Positions 1 to 16,200 of a stretch of DNA of 64,000 bases are shown here, one piece after another. The notes under the pieces were generated by a model. The model was not told the DNA's origin. It searched no databases and saw only the letters and a list, made by a program, of their open reading frames with translations. Origin of the DNA: Reclinomonas americana ATCC 50394 (taxonomy: Eukaryota; Jakobida; Jakobea; Jakobida); assembly GCA_048213135.1 (NCBI GenBank), contig PS015058.1, positions 19,934-83,933 of the forward strand. The letters run 5' to 3'. The stretch's first letter is position 1, and each line of letters begins with the position of its first letter. Made by a program: the position numbers and the translations under genes.

Positions 1-16
1 TCGACGGACGCACGAC

Positions 17-23
17 TATAAAA
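17..23 (+). promoter_or_regulatory. Putative TATA box
   Basis: The heptamer TATAAAA lies about 60 bases upstream of the chosen start codon of the first gene (position 83). The stretch between it and the ATG is a short CA repeat. The position suits a core promoter if the 5' UTR is about 30-40 nt. This is sequence position only; no start site is known. Confidence 0.4.
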
Positions 24-82
24 CCTACGCGTTTTGTTTCTTCCTCGCCGACGCGATCACCACTCTCACACACACACACACA

Positions 83-110
83 ATGAGCGCGAAGGTAGCT
101 ACATCTCTCT

Positions 111-149
<39 letters not shown>

Positions 150-1201
150 TCCCTTCCACTCACGCATCTCCGACAGACTCTTCCCGTGCAAGTCGCCTTT
201 GGTGACCATACACACCAGATCGTGCTGAAAGGCCTCTCTGCAAGCTCGCCACTACAATCTCTGGTCCGTCGCCTCTCCCTCTCCCTCTCTCTCACCCTCT
301 CACCAACAATGCCTCCCGCAGTTGTCGAAGGTGCTGGCGCGCGCCTCTGCACAGTGGGTGTCACCGTGGCTCTCCGTCAGCGACATCCTCATCAACAGCT
401 CGGTGCACGCCGACGCCGAGATGGATCGCCAGGCATCACTGGCCGATCTCGGCATCGTCGTGCCCGAGACAGCTGCCTCTGCCGCCTCTGCTGCCTCCGC
501 CGCGGTCAAGGACGACTCGGAGGTGGAGATGGTGGACGCGGCTGCTGCTCCTGCTGCTGCTCCGCGCGTCACCATCACACTGGTCGATCGTCCGCCATCG
601 CCCGCCGCCGCCCAGGCTGTCAAGCCGGAAAAGGCGGCTTCTTCCCCTCCGCCGGCCGCGCGTGGTGTGAAGCGTGCGGCCGAGGGAGCGGCCTCGTCGT
701 CGGAGACACCGGCGCCGCCTATCAAGCGCGCCAAGCGCCAGAGCACTCTGTATGGTTTCGGGAGTGGCAGCAAGGCCAGTGGCAGCGGTGGCGATTCGGT
801 CAACACGCCGGTGCTGGAGTTGATTGCCGACTTGCTGCCCAAGGCCGCTGCGTCGCTCCATGAGGACGACGGCAAGGGCGGTTCGGCGTCGTCCTCCACT
901 GCACCACTGTCGTGCACCGACTATGCCGGTTGCGTATCCTTCTTCTTTGCGGAGCACAATATTTTTCTTTGTCACTCATTCATTCCTCTGTCTCGCACAC
1001 AGCCATGGGCAATGTCGGCGTCGACATTCCCGTGCACTACTCGGCCATCAAGCACGCCGTGCATGGCCGCTCTGGCAGCACACCGGCTGGCGCGCGCTGG
1101 GACTGGAAGTATGTGGCGCGCCTCGACATTGGCCTCGACGGCACCATGCATCTGACTGGCGACAAGGTTCATTGCTCTTCCTTTTCCTCCTCCTCCGCAT
1201 C

Positions 1202-1243
<42 letters not shown>

Positions 1244-1869
1244 ACGTGCGCGCAGTACCAAGGTGCCTTCGACTACAACACCGGCCGCTGGTCGGGCATT
1301 CGCAAGCCCGCCGAGTTCCTGCAGCTGTCGCTGGCCGACAAGGACGAGGAGTCGGCGCACGCCAAGCGCATGTCCGACGCCAAGGAGCACCTGACCGAGA
1401 ACGGCAAGTGGTCGCGCAACGGCACCAGCTTCCAGGGCAAGCACTACAAGGGCATGGCTGTCGGTGGTGCGCATCACTGGTCGTACACAGACGCGCAGTT
1501 CTCGCCCGACGGCTGGTTCGCCAAGGACGTGGACTGGACCGAGACCAAGGTCCACATTGACCGCTGGCTGCTGGATGTTGCGTGACGACAAATCCCTGCA
1601 TGCGCTGCACATGTGCTGACTCATTCTTTTTTTCCCGACAGGTTCATGGTCGCATGGAGAGTGCACAGGCGGGTTCGTACCTGCTGCTGGCCGACCAGAT
1701 CGCCACCAAGACCAGTGGCCGCGCCAACGAGTATCGCGTCGACATGGATGGCGTGCTCATCCGCCTCGGCGACACGTACGACAAGACACTGCGCGACGCC
1801 ATCCTCATGCACGAGATGAAGAAGGGCCCGGTGTCGCGCCACTACCACTTCAACGTGCTGCCGAGCTGA
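83..1869 (+). CDS. Unrecognised nuclear-looking protein with degenerate PIP-box motif
   Basis: I do not recognise the family. The start is placed at ATG 83: a 12-nt first coding exon (MSAK) ends at a GT (95), and the long frame resumes after a CAG acceptor at 319-321. Further introns begin at 929, 1168 and 1549. The N-terminal third is Ala/Pro/Ser-rich and contains KR-rich stretches resembling nuclear localisation signals, then the motif RAKRQSTLYGFG near 732-770. That motif resembles a PCNA-interacting (PIP) box, Qxx[ILM]xxF, but the second aromatic is Gly. The C-terminal two thirds form a conserved-looking globular part rich in Trp, Gly and Asp (for example RWDWKYVARL, FDYNTGRWSG, HHWSYTDAQF), ending HFNVLPS. 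It converges on the SK channel gene, with 212 bp between stops. That interval holds only CAG/GAC-rich sequence. A role in nuclear or DNA-associated processes is a guess from motifs alone. Confidence 0.72.
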
Positions 1870-2081
1870 GCGATCGAGTGAAAATGTACAGACGTGAAGT
1901 AGTCACCCCGACGACGACGACGACAGCAGCAACAGCAGCAGCAAGACAGAAAGGCGAGGCGTTCCGCAGTCAGCATAGTGCAGAGCAGCAGAGGCAGATG
2001 TGAGTGCGAGCGAGTGAGAGTGACGAAGACGAAAACAATGAAGACGGCGCTTCACTCAAAAAAACATGTCAGCCCTTGACC

Positions 2082-5541
<3,460 letters not shown>

Positions 5542-5609
5542 CCATGCAATAAAGCGCGGGAAGCCGAACTGAGCGTTTACACTTTTGTTTTGCCGTGCGT
5601 CGTCGAGCC
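5542..5609. promoter_or_regulatory. 68-bp divergent intergenic region, SK channel / DNAH2
   Basis: Only 68 bp separate the two start codons, so the two genes must share a promoter region or overlap in their 5' UTRs. No TATA box is evident. Confidence 0.5.
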
Positions 5610-7163
5610 ATGGAAGACGACTTTGCATCGGCGGCTGCCAATGGAGACAGCAAGTTTGTGTCGTTGTCGGTGCCGGATGATCCGTTGAGCGACGACGAGG
5701 GCGGTGGAAGCAGCTCGCGAGGGCGGGCGCGACGCGGCAGTGATGATGGGGAAGGCGATGGCGATGATGTGCCTGACAGTGCCGATGTCGACTATGCGCA
5801 TGGTGGCGCTGGTGGCTTTGGTGGTGCGTGTGTGCGTGTGACCAAAGTGTGCCATTGCGCGCGAAATTTGACCATTCAACGTCTGCGTTGTGTAGGATCG
5901 ACACATCTCGACTTGTCAGAGTTCATTGTGCACCCGCACTGCGTGTTGTGGATCAAGGAGCAGGTCATCAATGCGGGCTTTGGGCCCGAGTCGGCGTGGG
6001 ACTTGATGGCCACGGATGTCATTCGGCAGTTTCTCAGCAATCCGACCTCGCGCGTCTTTTTCGTGTCATGGCGTGAGGTTGGCGTGCATGGAGCGGCGGG
6101 GACGCCGGGCTCGAGCATGATGAATTCGCCGCATATGACGGCCAGTGCGCATGGCCCCAGCGCCAATGGAACGGCGCCGGTGTCCATGTCGGGAAGCGCA
6201 CGACGAGCGGGACGTTGAGTCTTTGATTAGTCTCTCCCTTCCCCTATCATCGCTGACTTGCCATGGTGGACAGGTGGCGCTGGCCAACTGACGCCGACAA
6301 AGCGCGGTGGTGCCGAGCATGGAGCGACACTGGGTGCGCCGAGTGCCGCCGACGCGAGTGGCTCCGACGAGCACCGCATGATGGTGTCGTTCTCGTTCCG
6401 CCCGCCGCACGGACAGCCGTCGGAGATCATGTGGTTTGTGCGCTCGACCACCGACGTGATTGACGACACCAACGTGTTGCAAGTCGTCAAGTTTGGCGTC
6501 ATTCGCGGCGGCAACGTGCTGGAGAGCCTCCTGCGCATGATGGAGCGCTTGTATGTGCCCATGCTGCTGCAGAACGACTCGTGGCCCGACAGTTGCGGCC
6601 GCTGTCCACTCCCTCCTTCTTCTTCTGCGGAGGAAGAGTGCTGCTGGTCGCTGACGATGATGGTGTTGTAGGCATCAAGAAGGACTTTGCGTCGCACGTG
6701 CATCGCTTTATGGCCAGCTTGACAGAGACGGTGCACCAGCTGAAGGGTTCCACCGTGCTGTACGTGCCGGTGGATCGTATCGACGACCCCGATGGAGCGT
6801 CCCGCGACAAGGATTTGCTGCAGACTCTCGAGTGTTTCGTCTCGCATCGTTGTCGTCACTCTTTCTTCCCCCTTCCTCCCCACTGAGTGATTGAAAAAAT
6901 TGTGTCGCAGCGGCCCTGATTGGCTGGACGCGCCAGATCAAGGAGGTGGTCAACGAAAAAGACAGCTTCGACAGCTCCGACAGCGGCCCGCTGGCCGAGA
7001 TTGAGTTCTGGCGGTCACGCACTGAGGATTTGACGGGCATTTTGGTGCAACTGAACCGCCAAGACGTGCTCACCATTCAGGCGGTGCTGGAGAAGGCCAA
7101 CTCGCCGTACCTCAAGACATTCCAGGACCAGCGCAAGATTGTCAAGGTTTGTGCGGTGGTGTT

Positions 7164-7204
<41 letters not shown>

Positions 7205-10200
7205 CTTGGCTGACAATGCGAGTTGTCGTGGTGCAGCGCGGGTACCTGGAGGCGGAGGAGAATCTCAAGTTCTTGTCGACACTCAAGGCACCGTGCGAGG
7301 TGCTGTCCAAGGCGCGGCCACGTGAGATCCCGCAGATCTTGCCCGGAATCCTGTACCGCGTGCGCCTCATCTGGGAAATGTCGAAGCATTTCAACAACAG
7401 CGATCGCATGGTCGGCCTGCTGCGCAAGATCAGCAACGAAATCATCAACCGTTGCTGCGCGCACATTTCGCTGGAGGACATTTTCGACGGCGACGTGCTG
7501 GAGAGCCTGCGCATCCTGCACGAGTGCATCGAGGCCGGCAACGCATGGGAACACATTTACACCCAGACGGCACAGCGCATTCAGGTGGCGGCCACCCGTC
7601 TCGATGCGCACAAGCCAGCGGATTCCAGCGGCCCCTCATTCGCGGAGCATGTGTGGGACTTTGACCCGAGCACCATTTTTGCCGAGGTCAACGCCTTCAA
7701 GCAGCGCTGCCAGGATCTGATCGAGGTGTGCGAGGGTCAGATGCAGTTTGCCAGCAAGGCCGTGGTGGAGGGCACTGAGGTTTGTTCCACTGCTTGTCTT
7801 GCGGCAGCCATGTGAGTGACTGACAACTGGTCCGCGCAGACCGGTTTCCCGGTGTTTGGTGGCGCTCGTGGTCGCGAAATCTCCAAGAGTCTGCTCGACA
7901 TCCGCGCCAGCTTCCAGAAGAACATTCAGGTGCTGCAGGGCCTCGACTACGACATTCTCGATGTGAAGTCCACTCTCTGGCACGACGACTACTCGGTGTT
8001 CAAGAAGGGCCTGAAGGAGCTCGAAGTCATGCTGCAGAATGTCATTCAGATGGCGTTCCAGTCGATGCGCTCGGTCAACGAAGGCGTGGAGCTGCTGGAG
8101 GCCTTTACGCTGCTGGCAAAGCGCGAGAACATCAAGCGCACCGTGCATCGCATGACCTCTGACGTGTTCCAGCTGTTCTTGCTGGTTCGTGGCGCTCGTC
8201 TGGCGTGTTGTCTGTCGCTGTCGAGTCGTACTCACCTCTTTCCCTCCCACATTTTGCAGGACATGGCGGTGGTGAAGAAAGAGTTCGATGTGCACAAGCG
8301 CAACCCGCCGCTGTTGCCTTTCTACCCGGTGTTCTCCGGAGCCGCCATGTGGGCGCAGAGTCTGCTGGACCGCGTGGCGCACCAATGGGTACGCATCCTA
8401 TCATTTATTCCATGTGATGCTTCCCCTCCATCTAAGAAATCTCACTCCCTTTCTGTATTACAGGCGGCGCTGGAGGAGGCGCACCACTACCTCGAGGCGA
8501 CGCCAGAGGCTGAGGAGGCCGCTCGTGAGTTCCACTCACTGCGCCAGTCCATCGATGTGCACATCAAATCTGTTGCGTGCCCACCACCTCGCGTCGGCAC
8601 TCCCTCTGGTGCATGCACTCATCTCCTTTCCCCCTTCGTTGTAGATTGTGTACAAGGACTGGTTGGAGTCGATCGAGGACGACCTCGACTCGAAGCTGGA
8701 GAAGAGCCTCATGATCCGTGTCGGTGGTGCCGACGGTCTGCTCGAGTGCAACTTTGACCAGTCGCTGCTCCGCCTCTTCCAGGAGGCGCGCTTCTGGGGC
8801 AAGCTGCACATGAGTCTGCCGCTGCACGCCATGGACATTGTCGGTCGCGAGGAGAGCTTCCGCCTGCTGCGTGACAATGTGATGCTGCTGGTCCGCGACT
8901 ACAACGACATTCTCTTGGCGCTGACGCCAGAGGAGCGACGACTGTTCGCCGAGCGTGTCAGCACGCTGAACAAGAAGATCAACACCGGCATCACCAAGCT
9001 CACGTGGACAAGCCCGGTCATCATGAACTTTGTGCGCGAGTGCCGCGCCTCGTGCCGTGTGGTCTACAAGGTATATGCACGCGTGCACACGCACTTATGC
9101 GTGTTCTGCGAGTGTCTTATCTCATGTTGTTTTCTTCGTGCTCGACAGACTCTTATGGAGTTCAAGGAGTCCAACGTGCACATTGACCGCATCTGCCGTA
9201 CCGTGTTTGGCGACACGCTGCTCATCAAGATCGAGCCGAAGACTGTGTATGCCAAGGCGCAGTTCATCGAGATGCAGGAGAAGTGCCGCCAGCAGGTCAT
9301 GATGACGCTGCGACGCGCGCATCAGGAGGTGCTCGGCTACATGGAGAAGGTGATTTTCGCGAATGGCGTGTCGCGCTATTCTGTTGCGTGCTGCTGACTC
9401 ACCGTGTGCTTCGCAGTCGTACGAGTACTTCCGCTACGACAAGGACCCGCGCATCCACAAGGAGTGGGAAAAGTACGTGGAGAAGATCGACCAAAAGGTG
9501 AGCGATGAAGATGGTGTCCCCTTCAGGCACATGCGCTTATCCCGGTGACTCTGCAGGTCGAGGACGCGCTCCGCGTGTCCGTCAAGCGCTCGCTCTCGAC
9601 GCTCTTCCGCGCCATCATGGGTGACAAGAACACCGAGGTGCAGCCGCTCTTCCTGGTGTACGTGGTGCTTGAGCGTGGTTCGGTCGAGTTCCAGCCGCGC
9701 CTCGAGGAGCTCATTGAGATTGTGTCGCGCATCTCTGGAGTTTCGTTCAACACGCATAAAGTCGATAGGCATGCCACTGTTGCTGACTCGCTCTTGCTGT
9801 GCACAGGATGCTGTGGCTCTGCTGAAGAACGTGAAGCGCGTCAGCGATCAGCTGCAGCTGCGTCGCCTGTTGGAGGAGCACGAGCAGCGTGTGGCCGAGG
9901 GTCTGGAAGATGGTCCACCGGTGCGTGTGAGAATTGCAAAGTTGTTGCTTCTGTTGTGTTGACTGACTGCGCGCCACAGAAATGGAACGTCGACAACGTG
10001 TCAGACCGACCGTCGTTCCACAAGATCATTTCGGTGGAAGAAGGTGATTTCGTGTGCAGTCACGTGCCTCTCCTCTCTCTTTATCGCTCATTTTCCCCTC
10101 CCAGACACCGTCAACACACTGGTGTCGATTCGCGGTGGCATGGAGGGCACGAAGAGCGATGTGGCGGTTTGTAAAACCTTCGCTTCTCGCTCTCTTTGCA

Positions 10201-13200
10201 CACACAATCTCACACGCTGCTCGGCGCAGATGTACACGGACGACTGGAAGACAAACTACAGCCGCGTGTGGGTGGATGTGCAGTCGACCTACATTCGTCG
10301 TTTTGGTCAGTCACTCATCGCGCCCTTGTATTCCTTACATGCACGCCCCCACCTCACCGATCACTTGCGCAGCCAACAAGTCGCCCTCGCTGGACGTCTT
10401 CCGCGAGAAGATCGACACGTATCGCAACTACCAGTTCGAAGTCACCAACCGTCAGGTGCGTCGTGTCACTGCTCCGATGTTGGCAGACTGTTTTCTCTCT
10501 TTTCCCTAATCAATCCACTTGCCTGCCCGCAGACAACGACCAACATTGCCTTCCTCAAGGTCGACTGCTCGCTCCTCAAGCAGAGCATTATCTCGCTGTG
10601 CTCGTCGTGGCAGAGCGAGTTCTTCAACCTGCTCAACAAGATGGCACACGACGACATGGAGGAGCTGTACTCGTACTTCCGCAACCACAAGAATCGCTTG
10701 CGCCAGAAGCCCGAGGATCTCGATGCGCTGCACAATGCCTTCGAGCTCGTCGACGTGCGTTCTTTGTGTCGTGCGTGTGTCTGTGTGTGTTGTCAGTGCG
10801 CTCATGGCGTGATGTGACGGGGGTGGCAGAACTTGGAGAGTGGACTGGAGCTCAAGCACAAGGCACACGAGGACATCAATGCCAAGTACAAGACGCTGTA
10901 CGACTACGACGTGCCTGTTCGCGAGGAAGAAAAGGTCCGCCTTCCGTGTCTATCTTGCAAGTCTTTCTTCCCTTCTATTGACAAGTGTGTGTGTGCATTT
11001 TGTAGGCATCGTTGGCTGGCCTGCATGCAGCCTTTGCCGACTTTGAGCAGGCCATTCAGGAGGCACGATGGATGCTGCAGGAGCAGCAGGAGGTGCTGCG
11101 CAAGCGCCTGCTCTCCGACCTCGACTCGTACGGCCGCGGTGTCACCGAGTTCGCCGAGGAGTTCTCTCGTGCGGCGCCGTACCAGCTGGTGCTCGGACCG
11201 GGCGAGTCGCGCACCGTGGTCATTGAGCGCGCGTTTGACGAGATCTCGCGTATGAAGCGCGAGTTGGAGCAGCGTGAGGTTTGTCTGCACAACCTCTCGT
11301 TGCGACTTTCTGGTTCTCTGCTCACCCGTTGTTCTGTGCGCAGATGTACATGAAGCAGCTGGAGGTCGGTTTGACCATGTTCAAGATCGAGCAGCCGCCA
11401 TCACGCGAGATTCAAGAAGTGCAAAAGGTGCGACTGTTGGGCGTGGCGTTGTGATTTTTGTGTTGTTGGTGTGACTTACAACTGCTGCAGGAAATTGGTT
11501 TCCTCGAGCGCATGTGGGGACTGGCTCGCCGATGGGACACCTCGTGGAACGAGTGGAAGGACGAGCGATTTGTACAAATGGATGTCGACAAGCTGGAGGA
11601 GTCTGTCGACAAGGTGCGTGCTCGGGAGCACAATAGCCGATTGCCTCAGAAACTGACCTCTCCCCTCTCTCTCGACACACACAGTTCCGCAAGGATCTCG
11701 CGGTCATTCAGCGTGACATGAAGGGCCGCACGTGGGGAGTGGCGCGCACCATCTCGGACGACATTACTAATTTCAAGTCGACGCTGCCGCTCATCCAGGA
11801 TCTCAAGAATCCGGGCATGCGCGATCGTCACTGGCGCAAGGTCATGGACAAGGTCAACACCACGTTCAACCCGTACAGCGACGATTTCCGCCTGGAGACC
11901 ATTGCCTCGCTCGGTCTCTACAACCACATCGAGTTCATCTCCAATCTGTCGGCCAGTGCCACAAAGGAGTACAAGATCGAGCGTGGCCTGCAAGACATTG
12001 AGGAGGCCTGGGCCAAGACCGGCATTGACGTGCTGCCACATCGTGAGGAGTACCTCAAGCTGTCCGTGTCGGAGGAAGTGTTTAGCGCGCTGGAAGAGCA
12101 CCAGGTGGGTGACTGCGCTATGTATACTTTTGTGTGGAATGGCGCAGATGACTGACTGCGTTTCATGTGTGTGTGCGCGTGTGTGCAGGCCACGCTCGGT
12201 GCGATGAAGATTTCGCGTTTTGTGGCCATTTTCGAGAAGAAGGTCGAGGAGTGGGAGCGCAATCTGTCCAAGATTGCCGAGTTCATCGAGGCATCGTTGC
12301 AAGTGCAGCGTCAATGGATTCACCTCGAGTCCATCTTTGGCGCGTCGCAAGACATGAAGAAGCATCTGCCGGGCGAGTCCACCATGTTCGAGTATGTCAA
12401 CGACTCGTGGGGCAAGCTGACGCGCCGGCTGCAGCAGGGTTTGTCTGCGCCCGATTGCGTGCTTACAATTGTCAACAATCTAACATGCTGCGTCAGACCC
12501 GAACGCCTTGCGCGCCACCGAGATTCCCGACGTGATCAGCACGCTCGGGGAGATGGACGAGACACTGACGCGCATCCAAAAGTCACTCGACCAGTACCTG
12601 GAGAAGAAGCGCCAGGCGTTCCCGCGTTTTTACTTCTTGTCGTCTGAGGATTTGCTTGAAATTCTCGGCCAGTCGCGTGGTACGTTGATGATCGTGAGTT
12701 CGACACGCAGCCCTTTAACGAGGTCTCATGCGCCCTCCGCAATCACGCACAGACCCGAATGCCGTGCAGAAGCACTTGAAGAAGTGCTTCGACGCCATTC
12801 ACCGCCTGCGCATTGAGGACCGTGATGGTGGACGCGGTGTCATGGCGCTCGAGATGATTAGTCCGGAGGGCGAAAAGATGGACCTGTACCCGAACCCCGT
12901 GCAGCTCGATCACAAGCCGGTCGAGGACTGGATGAAGGAGGTGCGCGTTTGTGGGGAGACTCCTCTCTCGCGTGTATGTGGAATCTCACCACACTGCTGC
13001 ACAGATCGAAGCACGCATGCGCACGTCGGTCAAGCAGAATCTGTTCTTGGCCTACAAGGACGCTCGTGCGCTGCGTCGCAGCGAGGACTACGAGAAGTGG
13101 GTGAAGAAGCACCACGGCCAGACGCTCATCACGTCGTCGCAGCTGGTGTGGACCACGTGGGTGGAGAAGGCGCTGGAGGAGTGCGTGGCGAAGGAGTCGA

Positions 13201-16200
13201 TGAAGCCGCTGCACGATCTGCGCAAGCGCTACGTTGTGTCTCCCTCTCGCTTGATCTTGCACCACTTTTTTTGCGAGGCACTCGCTCATCATCACCCGCA
13301 CACACGCACACACACAGATGGGCAAGTTGCATTGGTACGCCAACATGGTCCGTGGTCGCCTGTCGCCGCTGGATCGTAACAAGCTGGTGGCGCTCATCAC
13401 CATCGAGGTGCACGCCCGTGATGTGATTGCCGACTTGCCGCGCAAGGAGGTCAAGGGTGTCAACGACTTTGAGTGGCTCAAGCAACTGCGCTTCAACTGG
13501 TTGCGTCGCACATGCACACACACCTGCATCTATGCCTGCTTTTTGCTATTTAAGACTCACGTTGTCTGTGTAGGATTGAGGCCGAGCCGTCTGCTGGCGG
13601 ATCGGAGAACAAGCCCATGCGTTCCAACCCCGACGATCGATGCCTGTGCAGCCAGACCACAGCCACTCTCGACTACGATCTGGAGTACCTCGGCGCCAGT
13701 GGCCGTCTCGTCATCACCGAGCTCACCGATCGATGCTACATGACGCTGACCAGCGCGCTGCAGGTGCTGTTAGCCCCCCACATGTCAACGCACAGACTGC
13801 CGATTAGTGCTGACCTCGTTTTCTCCTCCTTCTCCTCCTCTCTACACCACAGTTGAAGCGCGGTGGCAACCCCCAGGGACCCGCCGGTACTGGCAAGACA
13901 GAGACTGTGAAGGATCTGGGCAAGGCCATTGCCAAGTACGTCATTGTGTTCAACTGCTCGGATCAGCTGGACATTTTGGCCCTCGGTCGCATGTTCTCTG
14001 GACTGGCACAAACCGGCGCCTGGAGCTGCTTCGACGAGTTCAACCGTATCGAAATCGAAGTGCTCTCCGTCGTCGCCCAACAGATTTACACCATTCTGTC
14101 GGCCATCACTGCCGGCGCCACCAAGTTCATCTTCGAGGGCAACGAGATTGCACTGAACCCGGCTTGCGGTATCTTTGTGACGATGAACCCGGTTCGTGAG
14201 AGACGCCGCCACTGGTTGTTGCCTCATCGTTCTGACGTCTTGTGACTTTTGTGCAGGGTTACGCCGGTCGTACGGAGCTGCCGGACAACCTGAAGGCACT
14301 GCTGCGCCCCATCTCCATGATGGTGCCCGACTCGGCTGTCATTGCCGAAATCATGCTCCAGTCCGAAGGCTTCTTGGAGTCCAAGGTGCGTCACCACTCT
14401 CTCACCTCCCCTTTTTTTCCCCCTCGTGTCTCACCTTTCCGGGAATTTGTGCAGGCGCTGGCCAAGAAGATCACGACGCTGTATGCACTCATGGTGCAGC
14501 AGCTGTCAAAGCAGGATCACTACGATTTCGGCCTGCGTGCCATCAAGTCTGTGCTGACCATGGCCGGCTCTCTGAAGCGTGCGCGCCCCGACGAGAAGGA
14601 GCAGGTGCTGCTGCTGCAGGCTTGCCGCGACATGAACGCGCCCAAGTTCGTGTCAGAAGACGTGCCGCTCTTTGGCGCCATGCTCGGTGACTTGTTCCCG
14701 GGAGTCGATCTGCCGCAGCTGGATCGAGGCGACCTGGAGCGCGCCATTTCCGACGAGATGACGCGCCGCCAGTTGGATGTGTCCCGCCACATTATCGACA
14801 AGTGCCTGCAGTTGCACGAGACCAAGAACACGCGCCACGGCAACATGCTTGTCGGTCTCACTGGCTCCGGCAAGAGTACGTGCTGGGATCTGCTGGCCAC
14901 TGCCAAGAGCAACCTGAAGAAGGAGGGCGTGCCCGGTTTCGAGGAGGTGCGCACCATTATCATCAACCCAAAGTGCTGCTGCTTGTACGGCGAGTACAAC
15001 CCCGTCACGACGGACATGACGGACGGTGTGCTGTCCAAGCACATGCGTGAGGCGTGCGATGATGAGCGCCCCGACGAGGTCAGTGGCACACTTATCTGCT
15101 CCATCCCCCTCCCCTGCATTCATCTCAATCCATCTTGTGTACAAAAACAGAAATGGCTGGTGCTCGACGGTCCCGTGGACACGCTGTGGATTGAGTCGAT
15201 GAACACGGTGCTGGACGACAACAAGCTGCTGACGCTGACCAGTGGCGAGCGCATTCAGATGACACCGCAAGTGTCGCTGCTGTTCGAGGTCAATGATTTG
15301 GCCGTTGCCTCACCGGCCACGGTGTCGCGCTGCGGTATGGTCTACTTTGACGTGGCGGATCTCGGCTGGTGGCCGGCGGTCAACGCCTGGCTGCGCCGCC
15401 GCGAGTACAACGACCTCAACCCGGACGCCATTCGCGAGCTCCTCACCAATCTGTTTGACAAGTTTGTGACCAAGGCGCTGCTGTGCCGTCGCCGTGACTG
15501 CAAGGAGCCGGTGCCCATTACGGACTTTAATGCCGTGGCCTCGCTGTGCAACCTGTTTGATGCCCTTTGTGACGCGGATCATGGTGTGGTGGCCTCGGTG
15601 AGTGACTTGCTGTTGCATTGTGAGCCAGCCATTATACTGTTTGTTGACGTGCGGTGTTTTGCACTCCGACAGGATGACCGCCACAAGGACTTGGTGGAAA
15701 TGTACTTTGTGTTTGCGCTCATCTGGACGCTCGGCGCGTCGGTCGACGAGGCCGGTCGCAAGGAGTTCGACTTGCTGGTGCGCGAAATCGATTCGCAGTT
15801 CCCGTCACGCGACACCATCTACGAGTACTACGTCGACCACGTCAACAAGGCGTGGAAGCCGTGGGAGGAGAAGGCACGTACTTTTTGCTGTCACCTGGTA
15901 CGCGCCGTCGCACAGTGACTGATTGTGCATGTCGTGTGCCCCGCAGATTCCGGCCAACTGGACGCCCAAGATCAACGAGCCGTTCTACAAGCTGTTCGTG
16001 CCCACTGTCGACACAGTGCGAAACACGTACGTTCTCAGCACGCTCATCAAGGCGCGCAAGAACGTGCTGTTGGTTGGCGCCTCCGGTACTGGCAAGACTG
16101 CGTTGGTGCAGGCGCATCTCAACCACTTGGACGACGCTCGCCACTCCAAACTCATGCTCAATCTGTCGGCGCGCACCACGTTGCGTTGCTGACAGTCACT

